Origin: Planctomycetota bacterium
GTDB taxonomy: Bacteria; Planctomycetota; UBA8108; JACQVS01
Reading direction: 5' to 3'
Assembly (NCBI GenBank): GCA_028280485.1
Contig: JANQLS010000003.1
Span: 1 to 64,000 of the forward strand
Length of the DNA: 64,000 nucleotides
Shown: positions 15,637 through 24,854 of the stretch, piece by piece
How the letters are laid out: each line of letters starts with the position of its first letter
Numbering within the stretch: position 1 is the stretch's first letter
Program-made: the position numbers and the translations under genes
The notes under the pieces: generated by a model
Database searches by the model: none
What the model was told of the DNA's origin: nothing
What the model saw: the letters and a program-made list of their open reading frames with translations, nothing else

Positions 15637-18257
15637 CAGGATCGCCTCTCGCCACGGCGTTTCAAAAAGAGATCGGACTGAACAATTTGAAGGATTAACT
15701 CGGAGAACTTATAGTCGTTCCGAGCCAAGTTTCGGGCAATGCGCTCAACTTCATCCATATCGCTATATTCTATACCGCGACCCAGAGCAAAGGTGAGCAT
15801 CTTTTCCACCAAGCAACGACAAAAATCATGGGAATAGTTCTTCAGAAGAATGTCTTTCAGCTCAGCGACGCTTTTAAAACTGCGCCCATCCGGTAACGTC
15901 CCTTGGGCATCGATCAAGGAATTCCCCTCAAAGCGCCTCCAGCCCCCCACCCCATCAAAATTCTCGAAGGCGAGACCGAGGGTATCCATTTTTTCGTGAC
16001 AGGTGGCGCATTTAGGATCTTCACGGTGCTTTTTCAACGAGTCCCTTAACGTCAGCTCTCCGGACTCCACCTTTTCTTCGTCTAAACTGTCGGCTCCGGG
16101 AGGGGGCGGAGGTGGCGGAGAACCGAGGATCTCTTCAAGGATCCACTTACCTCGCTTCACGGGTGAAGTTCTGGTGGGATTGGAGGTGATCGTCAAGACT
16201 GTCCCTTGAGTTAAAACTCCCCCTCGCCGACCATCGTCGATTTGAACTTTTCTAAATTGATCCCCCGTTACACCTTCGATGCCATAATGATTCGCGAGTT
16301 TCTCATTGAGGAAGGTGAAATCAGAGTTGATGAAAAGAAGCACGCTGAGATCTTTCTTCATGATCTCAGTGAAGAACAACTGGGTTTCTTTCTCCATCGC
16401 CAGACGTAGATCATCATTGAAGTTGGGGTAGGAATCGAAATCGGGGGAAGCATTTTGAAGTTGGCGCACGCCCAGCCACAATGAGGCAAAGGATTCGACC
16501 ATCCCCTGAGCTTTTTCATCTTGAAGCATGCGAAGAGCTTGCTTCCTGAGAGTGCTCCTTCGGCCCAACTGTCTTTTTTTGGCTAAGTCGAGCAACTCGT
16601 CATCCGGCATCGTACTCCAAAGGAAGTAAGACAATCGACTAGCGAGTTCATAGTCAGAAATTGCATGAATTTCTGTTGGATCATCGGGCTTCGAATCGAT
16701 TTCGACTCTAAACAAGAAATGAGGTGAACTCAGAATAGCCTGAAGAGCCAACTTGATTCCAAGCTCGAAATCATCTTCTTCTTTGAGAGCGAGAGTGATG
16801 AGCTTATAGAGATTCGTATACTCAGAGGTCGTCATCGGTCGCCGAAAAGCCCGCCTGGCGAATTTACTCAACATAGCCCGAGCCGCCGCACGGTAATCGG
16901 TTTTCCTTTTTGGTTGCCTGAAATAGATCTTGTCTTTGGCTTCTTTGTTCTTCCAAACTTCTTCGACAATCTTTTCAGCAGTGGCGATGTATTTCTCCAT
17001 CAGAAGGGGCGGGATGGACAGGATGTCTCCGATATTATCAAATCCATAACCGATCTCATCCGCAGGAAAATCTTTCGCCGGCTTGAGATCCAAACCGACG
17101 AGATCTCGAATGGTGTTGTTGTACTCGGTATTGTTGAGACGACGAATCGTGACCCGTCCCGGATCTAAACTATCCCCAGCCTTCTTCCCCAAAACCGCAG
17201 CGTCCACCCAACCCACTATGGCTTGAACTTCTTTACCACTGGGCTGAGAAGAATTTTCGGGAGGCATCTTTTTCTTTTTAAGCTGAGTAGCGACAAGCTC
17301 CCATAATTCTCGGTCTTCTAAAGTTGCCTTAAAGTCCGGGAATTCATCTAAAGCAATATCGCCCTCTTGCTCTTCCTCTCCGTGACATTTCGTACAGAAA
17401 CGTGAAAGGAAAGGAACAACATGCCCCTCGAAATAAGCTTCACTGGCCGAACTTGCTCCCAATCGCTCTACGACCTTAGGAAGTCCTTCCTTACTGCCTT
17501 CTTGATCTATCTCAACTTCAGAATTCAGTTCAGGATCAGCCACACTTTCTGCTGACAATTTTGAATTTGTTGCGAGAGAATCCTTCTTCGACTCTTGCTG
17601 AGGTTCTGCCTTAGCGAGGGACGTCGGTGAGTTTTTCTTATCACCTTTTGAAGAACCATTTAACTTTTTAGAAGGAGACGTGGGCTTGGGAAGAGTGGTG
17701 ATGACCTTAGAATCAGGCGGAGGTGAAGGTTCCTTCTGAGAGTTTAAGAAGATTAGAAATCCACCTCCGATGAGAATGGAACTGACCACCACAAGCGGCA
17801 TCAAATAAGAGGTAGAGGACTTCTTATATCGAGGAACGGTAACAGAGATCTTGGGCTTTTCACTGGAGGTCGCTGGGGCCTTCCGCTTTGGCTTAGCCTT
17901 TTTAGATGTCTTTCTCGATCCAGCAGGTGATGCCTTGGGCGTCTTCTCTGGGTAAAGGAAGACTTGAAGCTTTACTCTTCCTAGCTGAATTCGATCTTCG
18001 TGAAAGAGCTCTGTTTCTTGGATCGGTTGACCCTGAACTCGGGTTGGATTGGAGCTACTCTCAGCTCGAATCCAAAGGCGATCCCCTTGAAGGACTAAGG
18101 CGGAATGAACTCTGGAAACGGACGTATCTTTCAATACGAGGTTGGAGTCATTCCTTCTGCCCAAAACGCTTCTTCCCTCAGGAATCGAAAAAACCTGACT
18201 GGGAGAATCATCTTCAGGCAGCTTGTAAACTAAGCAAGGGTAGCGCGTAGAACTCAT
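15636..18257 (-). CDS. FHA-domain fusion to planctomycete cytochrome c / DUF1587-1595-1592-1588-1585 protein
   Basis: About 873 residues from the ATG at 18257; a TTG further upstream (18296) is less likely. Residues about 20-110 form an FHA domain (RSVLGRRNDSN, then SVSRVHS, then NPTRV), which in other proteins binds phosphothreonine. A Lys/Pro/Ser-rich linker and one transmembrane segment (MPLVVVSSILIGGGFLIFL) follow at about 155-175. A heme-binding CTKCH lies near residue 288 (planctomycete cytochrome c domain). DUF1587 (RRLNNTEYNNTIRDLVG), DUF1595, DUF1592 (ASRLSYFLWSTMPDDELL), DUF1588 (with CATCHEKMD) and DUF1585 (MLTFALGRGIEYSDMDEV) follow. The topology puts FHA in the cytoplasm and the heme/DUF part outside. 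This N-terminal fusion is not the usual architecture. Confidence 0.92.
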   Translation of the reverse strand: MSSTRYPCLVYKLPEDDSPSQVFSIPEGRSVLGRRNDSNLVLKDTSVSRVHSALVLQGDRLWIRAESSSNPTRVQGQPIQETELFHEDRIQLGRVKLQVFLYPEKTPKASPAGSRKTSKKAKPKRKAPATSSEKPKISVTVPRYKKSSTSYLMPLVVVSSILIGGGFLIFLNSQKEPSPPPDSKVITTLPKPTSPSKKLNGSSKGDKKNSPTSLAKAEPQQESKKDSLATNSKLSAESVADPELNSEVEIDQEGSKEGLPKVVERLGASSASEAYFEGHVVPFLSRFCTKCHGEEEQEGDIALDEFPDFKATLEDRELWELVATQLKKKKMPPENSSQPSGKEVQAIVGWVDAAVLGKKAGDSLDPGRVTIRRLNNTEYNNTIRDLVGLDLKPAKDFPADEIGYGFDNIGDILSIPPLLMEKYIATAEKIVEEVWKNKEAKDKIYFRQPKRKTDYRAAARAMLSKFARRAFRRPMTTSEYTNLYKLITLALKEEDDFELGIKLALQAILSSPHFLFRVEIDSKPDDPTEIHAISDYELASRLSYFLWSTMPDDELLDLAKKRQLGRRSTLRKQALRMLQDEKAQGMVESFASLWLGVRQLQNASPDFDSYPNFNDDLRLAMEKETQLFFTEIMKKDLSVLLFINSDFTFLNEKLANHYGIEGVTGDQFRKVQIDDGRRGGVLTQGTVLTITSNPTRTSPVKRGKWILEEILGSPPPPPPPGADSLDEEKVESGELTLRDSLKKHREDPKCATCHEKMDTLGLAFENFDGVGGWRRFEGNSLIDAQGTLPDGRSFKSVAELKDILLKNYSHDFCRCLVEKMLTFALGRGIEYSDMDEVERIARNLARNDYKFSELILQIVQSDLFLKRRGERRS

Positions 18258-18517
18258 ATTTATTAATCGAGTTAAACTTTGCTCATCCAAGAGCAATGTG
18301 AAATGGGATCAAGAAATTGAATGTATCCAGTTTAAATCAGGCTGTTGGGCTGGGGGAATCCCTAAATTGTCGTGAATTGAACGGAGGGATAAGAAAATAA
18401 GGCAAGGCTCTCAGCAAAGTGAGGCGAATATCCGTAAGCCTTTTCTTAAATATGACTTAACGACTCACTTCTGAGGCCTCATTTATAAAAACAGCATCTA
18501 TCGATCGACTCATATAG

Positions 18518-18557
18518 AAAAAGGGCGCCCCCGAGCTGGAGGAGCTCGAGGACGCCC
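18518..18557 (-). terminator. Minus-strand terminator-like hairpin with no obvious gene upstream
   Basis: On the minus strand GGGCGTCCTCGAGCT and AGCTCGGGGGCGCCC pair with few mismatches around a short loop, followed by TTTTT. No supported minus-strand ORF lies between this and the ArsC-like gene about 670 nt upstream, so it may end a small RNA or a long 3' UTR. Confidence 0.5.
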
Positions 18558-18741
18558 AGGGGCAATTGTGGGCAAGAGTTAATATGTATTTCTTACGTAG
18601 CTAATCTACTGCGGGCAATGGTCTTTATTGAACGTTCTTCTGCTCCATCGAGTAAGGACTACAGGAAAAAACAGAGAGAACTCTGACCTATCATCTTTGG
18701 TTCGAGAAACTTCCGTAGATTCTCAGTGACACGGCGATAGT

Positions 18742-18957
18742 TTGAAAGAAAAATCTCTCAAAGATCCTGACATCTCACAAAATAGTCCGGGCGAACCTCT
18801 ATCCGCCCCCAGGGAAAACCCTCATCAAAGACTAAGGGCGGAAAATGAAGTGAGATCTCAATCTCTGCTCGGTGAACTTTATGCTAAAGACTTTGTTTCT
18901 CTAAGACCTCTAAAGGACACTGTCATTGTTCCTTTTAGGCCTTCTTCCGAGCCGTAG
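18742..18957 (+). CDS. Doubtful small ORF
   Basis: A 71-residue frame beginning with TTG shortly after an in-frame stop. It is Ser/Pro/Arg-rich, ends DTVIVPFRPSSEP and has no recognised family. The only support is that a hairpin plus T-run follows about 80 nt later on the same strand. Confidence 0.25.
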   Translation: MKEKSLKDPDISQNSPGEPLSAPRENPHQRLRAENEVRSQSLLGELYAKDFVSLRPLKDTVIVPFRPSSEP

Positions 18958-19034
18958 TATTGCGATCTCAAAGGAGCGCCGAATCCATCACTGAACGCAG
19001 TGCCGAATCCAGTGCCAAATCCATAGCCGCGCCA

Positions 19035-19078
19035 AGTATTATCTATTTGTTAATAATAGATAATACTCTCATTTTTTC
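19035..19078 (+). terminator. 12-bp inverted repeat followed by a T-run
   Basis: AGTATTATCTAT (19035-19046) and ATAGATAATACT (19056-19067) form a perfect AT-rich stem with a 9-nt loop, followed by CTCATTTTTT. It could be a plus-strand terminator; the AT-rich stem is weak, so an operator is an alternative. Confidence 0.45.
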
Positions 19079-19231
19079 AATGATCAAGAGGAGGTAAATA
19101 TTTTTCCCCATAAAAATGGTATTTTACCTTAGAGCTTTAATTGTAAAAGACCGCAATCTCTATTAGATAAAGCATTATCTCAGAAGAAGTTTCCTGCCTT
19201 CCCCCAGTATGTAGCGATCTAAAAAAACTCT

Positions 19232-19582
19232 CTACAACTGATCGTGATAAGCTTCTTCGTTATAACCAACAAAGAGTTTCTTACCTTTTTTTATCAAGGG
19301 AGCTCTCAGGTTCCCGGTAGGGCCGAGCATCTTTTCCGCCAACTCCTCTAATTTTGAGAAGTCTTTTACTTTATAGGTCTCTGACTTTTTTCCTTTAGAG
19401 ATCACGACTTGGCTGGCTTGCTCTAATAAGTTCACCGCATCTTGAATTTTCAGCTTTTGATTCGCGGAAACAGCCTCTTTTGGTGACAGATTCTGATCTT
19501 CCAAAAACTTGGAAGCCTTTGTGCAAGACGTTCAGCCCTTCCTGAAGTAGTACCAATCGATCGACTTTCTGGATTGTGCCAT
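19232..19582 (-). CDS. ArsC/glutaredoxin-fold protein, predicted selenoprotein (UxxC)
   Basis: The conventional frame gives only about 90 residues, missing the catalytic end. Reading the TGA at 19534-19532 as selenocysteine gives 116 residues from the ATG at 19582 (AAGGG 9 nt upstream; two more in-frame ATGs at 19591 and 19600). The N-terminus IDWYYFRKG is followed by U17-T-S-C20-T-K-A, the redox motif of the ArsC/Spx-type thioredoxin fold, with Sec replacing the first Cys. The C-terminus GPTGNLRAPLIKKGKKLFVG plus YNEEAY is typical of short ArsC-like proteins. Downstream of the TGA lies a bacterial SECIS-like hairpin (see 19498-19515). The function is probably thiol-disulfide exchange or reduction; no arsenic context is seen. 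The alternative is a pseudogene or sequencing error with a nonsense mutation of that codon. Confidence 0.72.
19498..19515 (-). promoter_or_regulatory. Predicted bacterial SECIS hairpin
   Basis: On the minus strand CTTCCAA-GTTT-TTGGAAG forms a perfect 7-bp stem with a 4-nt loop beginning with G. The loop starts 23 nt after the in-frame TGA. The published bacterial SECIS model needs a G in the first two loop bases and roughly 16-37 nt between UGA and loop, so it fits. The hairpin lies inside the coding frame, as bacterial SECIS elements do. Confidence 0.65.
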
Positions 19583-19922
19583 GATTACCATCCCTTTCAT
19601 TACATTATAGGATCAGCCTCAGAGTTATATCGCAGCTGCTAACAGTCCTTGAGCTCGTATTCAGCAAACTCAAACAAAGAGAGTACTGACTTCACTTATA
19701 TTTTCAACCGATAAACCAGCTAACATCTTCGGCCGTTATCAAAACCTTTTTCGAGTCAGGAATAGGCCTTCATTTTGCCGATTAAATGAATGGTGCGATA
19801 AGTTGGGAATGAGGATCTAAAACGAGAACACAAATACGTTTAACTTAAGATGTGTTCCACTGAATCTATCCCCTTATAAACTCATCCACACTGGGCAGTT
19901 TAAGAGAGTCGCTCGATCTCAG
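19583..19922. other. Divergent intergenic region
   Basis: It separates the minus-strand ArsC-like gene from the plus-strand sensor kinase and must carry both promoters. Apart from the TATAAT at 19604-19609 nothing specific was recognised. Confidence 0.5.
19604..19609 (-). promoter_or_regulatory. Candidate -10 box for the ArsC-like gene
   Basis: TATAAT lies 21 nt upstream of the chosen ATG on the minus strand, placing a start of transcription just before the AAGGG ribosome binding site. No good -35 hexamer is visible at 17 nt. Confidence 0.4.
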
Positions 19923-22760
19923 ATGCATTTCATTAGAGACCTTCCCCTAAAACGCAAGTTAACACTCATCATGGTGAGTGTTTCGTCGATTGTCGTGGTG
20001 CTTGCAGGGTTAGCTTTTATTACTCATGAATTAGATACCTTAAGGAAATCTAAGGTTAAAGGACTCTCCGTTCTCTCGAGCATCATTTCGACCAACACGA
20101 TGGCAGCCTTGGAATTCGAAGAAAAAGAATCCGCCACTGAAACGTTGAGTGCTCTGATCAACGAACCTCGAGTAGTTTTCGGCGGGCTTCTCCAAAACAA
20201 AGAAATCTTCGCCTCTTACCTCCGCGAGGACCAACCCCGGAATCGAATTCAAGAACTTCCCTTTGCGAAAGCAGAAAACGTCCGAATAGATACTCATTTC
20301 TTCTCAGAGGAATATCTGCATTATTTCAAACCCATCAGGGTCGATCCCGAGAACACTGCGATACTCTACCTCTGCGCAGACCTCAAAGATCTGCAAGCCC
20401 AAGTCCACAATCACTTAGTTCTCAGTTCAGGGATTTTAATCGTTTCGATCATTATCGGGCTCATGATCTCTATCATTCTTAGTAACTTGATATCGAAACC
20501 GATTCTTGACCTCGTCGCGACCACCAAAGCGATCAACGAAAACCAAGATTACTCTAAACGAGCAGAAGTTAGAGGGAACGGCGAAGTTGGACAACTCGTC
20601 CAAAGCTTCAACACTATGATTGAAGGAGTTGAGGAGCGAGACAACATGCTGACTCAACACCAAGAAAACCTGGAGAGTGAAGTTTCTCTTCGAACTTCTG
20701 AATTGAAAATCTCCATGGAGAAGGCTAAAGATGCAGCTCGTATCAAAGCTGAGTTCTTAGCCAATATGAGTCACGAAATCCGTACCCCGATGAACGGAGT
20801 TATCGGTCTCACCGAGCTGGTTCTAGATACTCCGTTAGATTCCGATCAGAAGAACTTCATTCTAACATTGAAGGATTCAGCAGAAGCCTTGATGGGAATC
20901 ATCAACAACGTTCTAGACTTTTCCAAGATAGAAGCAGGAAAGCTCGACATATCCCCAATACCCTTCGATCTAGCATCTTTGATCAGCAAGTCGCTTACTC
21001 CTTTGAACATCCGAGCTGAAACCGAGGACTTGATTATCCTCAGCTCACTGTCTCCCACCATCCCTCACAAGCTCATTGGGGATCCCGGCAGAATTCGGCA
21101 GGTGTTCACGAACTTAGTGGGCAATGCCATCAAGTTTACTAAAAAGGGCCACATCAAAGTTCGAGGTGAAATCAAAGAAGAAAATGATGATCTAGTTAAG
21201 ATCCATTTCACCGTCGAAGATACGGGAATTGGAATTCCAAAAAATCGTCAAGATCGGGTCTTTAATTCATTCTCTCAGGCCGATGGCTCGGTCACCCGCG
21301 AATATGGAGGAACGGGACTCGGGCTCACGATCACCAGAGAACTCATCCACTTGATGGAAGGCGAGATTTGGCTTGAGAGCGAAGTGAATGTAGGGACCAC
21401 ATTCCATTTCACTCTTTGCCTTGAGAAACAAAAAGACGTGAGCCATCAGACTTGGGCTGAACTCTCTGAAAGCATCGTCGATTTAGGGGTACTCATCATC
21501 GATGGCTCAGAAGAAAGCAGAAAGATTTACGAAGAAATTCTAAAAACTTGGAACATTCGCTTCAAAATCTTATCTTCCTGCAAGCAGGCCAAAGAGCTTC
21601 TCTTAGAAGAAGGTTCTCAAGAATGTTCCTACCGAATGATCTTTATCGATGACCGTTTGGAGGAGAATAGTACCTCTGGATTTATCTCTCAGCTGAGGAA
21701 TCAATACACTATACCGCCTAAAATGGTATTGGTGACCTCGGGTAAAAATCCGAGCAAAATCAGGAGCTATAAAAAACTGGGGGTCGACTTCTCTCTCCTC
21801 AAGCCCATCGATGCCTCAAGGATATTCGATGCCATACAGGGCAGACTCGATCAAGATCTCTTAGATGATCATCCCCCTCAGGGCACTGTTACGATTACTA
21901 AAAACGCTGACGCCGCCAATGAAAAGGCACAACAATCTAAAACTGAAGCGCAGGCAGAACAACAATGTAGCCAGGCCGTCGCTAAGATTCTTCTCGTTGA
22001 AGATAATCGTGTCAACCAGCGAGTTGCCCTTGGATTTTTAGAAAAAGTTAACCATCAGGTTGTCGTGGCCAACAATGGACAAGACGCCTTAGATCACCTG
22101 GACCACCAAGAGTTTGACCTTATTTTGATGGACTTACAAATGCCCATCATGGGAGGCTTGGAAGCCACCAAAAGAATCCGAGAAGAAGAGCAGCAATCTG
22201 GCAAGCATTTACCCATCGTCGCGATGACCGCCCATGCATTAGAGTCCGACCGAAGAGAATGCTTGGCGAACGGATTTGATTACTTCCTGACCAAGCCGAT
22301 TCAAGCCGCATTACTTTATTCAACGATCCAGGGAATTCTAGACGGAAACGGCAATGATAAAAGTGAAGATTCAACACCAGGTTCGAATCTACAATCAAAA
22401 ATAGAGTCATTTAAGTTCGACCAGGATCTCTTCAGAGATAAATTTTTAAGCGATGAAGATCTTCTGCATGAAGTGCTCCTGAGCTTCAGAGAGAGCTCCT
22501 CCAAGAATCTTCGAACGATTACAAAATCTATTCAAAATCAAGACTCAGAACAGCTCTCGCGATCTTCCCACTCTCTAAAAGGCTCACTGGGCCTCTTCGG
22601 CTGCGATGCACTGACGGAACTCTGCCAAAGGCTTGAAGACGTTGGAAGGCAATCTGACTTTGACCAAGCCCAGGCTTATTGCGACGAAATCCAGCAACAC
22701 CTCCCGGAATTCATCAAAAAAGCTGAAGAGTTTTTAGAATCTCTCGAAGCCCAACTCTAA
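19923..22760 (+). CDS. Membrane hybrid sensor histidine kinase (HAMP-HisKA-HATPase-REC-REC-Hpt)
   Basis: 945 residues. Two transmembrane segments (about 13-35 and 163-187) flank a periplasmic CHASE8-like sensor domain. HAMP follows at about 190-240, then a short coiled coil, HisKA with H284 in MSHEIRTPMNG, and HATPase_c with N/G boxes (FTNLVGNAIKF, DTGIGIPK, GGTGLGLTI). A first receiver at about 520-640 keeps acidic residues (IFIDDRLEEN) but is divergent. A second receiver at about 690-810 has the phosphoacceptor Asp in LILMDLQMP. The C-terminal Hpt domain has its His in SHSLKGSLGLFG (about 883). This is a complete multistep phosphorelay in one chain. No output regulator is adjacent; the signal is unknown. 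Confidence 0.93.
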   Translation: MHFIRDLPLKRKLTLIMVSVSSIVVVLAGLAFITHELDTLRKSKVKGLSVLSSIISTNTMAALEFEEKESATETLSALINEPRVVFGGLLQNKEIFASYLREDQPRNRIQELPFAKAENVRIDTHFFSEEYLHYFKPIRVDPENTAILYLCADLKDLQAQVHNHLVLSSGILIVSIIIGLMISIILSNLISKPILDLVATTKAINENQDYSKRAEVRGNGEVGQLVQSFNTMIEGVEERDNMLTQHQENLESEVSLRTSELKISMEKAKDAARIKAEFLANMSHEIRTPMNGVIGLTELVLDTPLDSDQKNFILTLKDSAEALMGIINNVLDFSKIEAGKLDISPIPFDLASLISKSLTPLNIRAETEDLIILSSLSPTIPHKLIGDPGRIRQVFTNLVGNAIKFTKKGHIKVRGEIKEENDDLVKIHFTVEDTGIGIPKNRQDRVFNSFSQADGSVTREYGGTGLGLTITRELIHLMEGEIWLESEVNVGTTFHFTLCLEKQKDVSHQTWAELSESIVDLGVLIIDGSEESRKIYEEILKTWNIRFKILSSCKQAKELLLEEGSQECSYRMIFIDDRLEENSTSGFISQLRNQYTIPPKMVLVTSGKNPSKIRSYKKLGVDFSLLKPIDASRIFDAIQGRLDQDLLDDHPPQGTVTITKNADAANEKAQQSKTEAQAEQQCSQAVAKILLVEDNRVNQRVALGFLEKVNHQVVVANNGQDALDHLDHQEFDLILMDLQMPIMGGLEATKRIREEEQQSGKHLPIVAMTAHALESDRRECLANGFDYFLTKPIQAALLYSTIQGILDGNGNDKSEDSTPGSNLQSKIESFKFDQDLFRDKFLSDEDLLHEVLLSFRESSSKNLRTITKSIQNQDSEQLSRSSHSLKGSLGLFGCDALTELCQRLEDVGRQSDFDQAQAYCDEIQQHLPEFIKKAEEFLESLEAQL

Positions 22761-23046
22761 ACACCCAACTTTGCGGGATTTAATCCCCCCCATTCCCTAG
22801 GCCTCCTGTCGTAAGCTCAGCAAGACTGGGAATTGAATTGTGCGTTTTCATAATTCCTAAGTTAAAATTTAGGGAGATCCCTTGGGAGCATCTTATGCTT
22901 GCTCTCCGATCCCTACTATCGAAATCCTACAGTCAAAATCCTACTGTCAAAGCCTAAGCTTCGTCAGCCTAAGATCTCTCCGATCCAAGTTCAAAGTCAA
23001 TCACTCACGTAGTGAACATTTTCAGAAAAACAACCTCCGAAGAATT

Positions 23047-24027
23047 ATGAACCGAGTCCAATCCTTCTCAATTCTGGGTCTTGTGGGTCTGAGTTTATCT
23101 ATCTTCCTCATGGGTGATGTTCTTGCCCAGAAAAAGAGTTCCTCAAAAAGTAAGCCTGGAGATCCATTCGATAAAATCTTTAAGATCGATACTCAGGTCA
23201 AAGGGAAACCCATAACCTTCGACCAGCTCTCTCAAATTTTAGCTCGCTCAACGAGATCTAAAAAACTTGCGCCAAAGTCAAAGAAGAAAGCCATATCTTT
23301 CACCTACTTCAAAAAGGATGGAATCGTTCGGTGGGAGCCCACCGGAAAAGCTGGAATCGCCATTGGGCGAGCTTATCGAGCCCCCATCGCAGAAGATCGA
23401 GGGAAGGTCAAAAAATCTTTGAGTATTTCAGGCCAACACCCTCAACTGAAAGCCAAAGGTACTCGACACGTAAAATTCAGCCTGTCACTACAAGTGTCTA
23501 AAGGTTACGGAGAAAGAAAGAGGAAGGTCAAAAAGCTTGCCGAAGAGGACATCAGCTTCTGTATCGTTGAAAACCCCAAAACTGAAAAGCTGCACCTCAT
23601 TTGCGATGAGGGTAACTTCTTTAAGAATCTAAAAAAGGTCAGCACGAATAAAGTACTGTCTGAATCCCAGGAAACGGGTGCTCTTGACTCTGAAAAATTT
23701 TTAGAAGAGGAGGAAGAAGAAGAAGGCTCTGTAAAAAAAACAGAGGGCAAAACTGAAGTCGTCAAAAGTAAACCCAAAAGAATAAAGGGAGAAGAAAAGA
23801 TTCATTTCACCCGAATAAAATCTTTCACTCTTAAAAGCTCTAAAATTGAAATCATATTTCAACGCCCCTGGGAAAGAGCTGATAACCATTGGGTAGAAGG
23901 CACTCTTGAAGTCCGGCTCAATCCGACACTCGACACGACCCTCTATTACGCTCCTCTCAAAAAAGATGGCAAACCGGGCAAGAAGCTTAAAGCGGCTTAT
24001 TTCATAAAGGGAACTCCTTCGAAGTAG
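23047..24027 (+). CDS. Exported lysine-rich hypothetical protein
   Basis: About 326 residues from the ATG at 23047, which starts a clear signal peptide (ILGLVGLSLSIFLMGDVLAQ); the frame upstream to 22882 looks non-coding. The mature protein is strongly basic (KKKAISFTYFKK, ERKRKVKKLAEED) with a short acidic Glu block near residue 222. No family recognised. It is followed by the bidirectional terminator at 24096-24138. It resembles the exported protein at 25227-26027 in general character only. Confidence 0.7.
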   Translation: MNRVQSFSILGLVGLSLSIFLMGDVLAQKKSSSKSKPGDPFDKIFKIDTQVKGKPITFDQLSQILARSTRSKKLAPKSKKKAISFTYFKKDGIVRWEPTGKAGIAIGRAYRAPIAEDRGKVKKSLSISGQHPQLKAKGTRHVKFSLSLQVSKGYGERKRKVKKLAEEDISFCIVENPKTEKLHLICDEGNFFKNLKKVSTNKVLSESQETGALDSEKFLEEEEEEEGSVKKTEGKTEVVKSKPKRIKGEEKIHFTRIKSFTLKSSKIEIIFQRPWERADNHWVEGTLEVRLNPTLDTTLYYAPLKKDGKPGKKLKAAYFIKGTPSK

Positions 24028-24095
24028 AAGTTCTATACCTCGCCCAAAGTCTGACGAATTTGGCTACGGGCCATTTAAGTTGAATTCATAAACAT

Positions 24096-24138
24096 AAAAA
24101 AGCCCCAAGATGGAATTCGCCATCTTGGGGCTTTTTTA
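24096..24138. terminator. Bidirectional rho-independent terminator
   Basis: A perfect 12-bp stem (GCCCCAAGATGG / CCATCTTGGGGC) with a 6-nt loop, preceded by six A and followed by six T. It lies between convergent genes ending at 24027 and 24162 and serves both. Confidence 0.93.
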
Positions 24139-24161
24139 TACTCTGAACTTAGGAAGCTCAA

Positions 24162-24854
24162 TTATTTTTTCTTTTCAACCTTTTTGGTGGGAAGCCTTTT
24201 AATTCTCAAATTCTTGAAGAGCACCTTACTTCCTGGATCGTGAGCTTGAATAGCAAAAGTTCCCTTATCGAGTTTACGCGTGAAGTTTTTACCTGGTTTT
24301 TTACCTTTGGGTTCTTCGTAACGCGTGATCACTTTGTCGTTCACCTTGATCACGACCAATCGGTCCTTGACGATGATGTGCATGGTGAACCACTCGTTAT
24401 CCTTGGCGGGAGCTTTCTTGACATCCATCACTCCGTAAAGACCAGCCGTCCTTCGCCAGTCTTTCTTGTAACTGTTATTGACCTGAGCTTCGAAACCATA
24501 CTTCGGCCAACCTTTAGGCTGGTACTTCGTGTGGAAATAAATTCCAGCATTACTGTTGGGCATTGTCATTACGTCAGCTTTAAACTCGAAATTGACAAAA
24601 GGCTTCTTTTCTTCTTTGACGTAGAAGAGATGGCTTCGAGGACCATTGGAAACGATCGCACCGTTCTCGACTTTAAAACTCTTAGGATTCTCGTTGTTCT
24701 TCCAACCTTTTAAAGTTTTGCCATCGAACATACTGACAAAACCTTTTTCGCTCTTATCTTTTTTCTTGTCCTTCTTTTTTTCATCGTCAGCTGATGCCAT
24801 TGAAACGAATAATCCCATCATCATGACGGCGAGGACTAAAGTGCGCTTATGCAT
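24162..24854 (-). CDS. Secreted DUF1080 (3-keto-disaccharide hydrolase family) protein
   Basis: 230 residues with a signal peptide (LVLAVMMMGLFVSMASA) and a Lys/Asp-rich linker, then a single DUF1080 concanavalin-like domain: FVSMFDGKTLKGWKNN, NAGIYFHTKYQPKGWPKYG, FEAQVNN, then FAIQAHDPGSKVLFKNLRIK. Members of this family bind or hydrolyse sugars outside the cell and are abundant in Planctomycetota. AGGAG sits 9 nt before the ATG. Monocistronic; terminated by the shared hairpin at 24096-24138. Confidence 0.92.
   Translation of the reverse strand: MHKRTLVLAVMMMGLFVSMASADDEKKKDKKKDKSEKGFVSMFDGKTLKGWKNNENPKSFKVENGAIVSNGPRSHLFYVKEEKKPFVNFEFKADVMTMPNSNAGIYFHTKYQPKGWPKYGFEAQVNNSYKKDWRRTAGLYGVMDVKKAPAKDNEWFTMHIIVKDRLVVIKVNDKVITRYEEPKGKKPGKNFTRKLDKGTFAIQAHDPGSKVLFKNLRIKRLPTKKVEKKK

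Larger units (their letters stand above)
18258..19231. other. Gene-poor interval with two terminator-like hairpins
   Basis: It contains a minus-strand terminator hairpin (18518-18557), a weak plus-strand ORF (18742-18957), a short run of near-repeats of GCCGAATCCA (18979-19022), and a strong inverted repeat followed by a T-run (19035-19078). Nothing else could be assigned. Confidence 0.5.
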
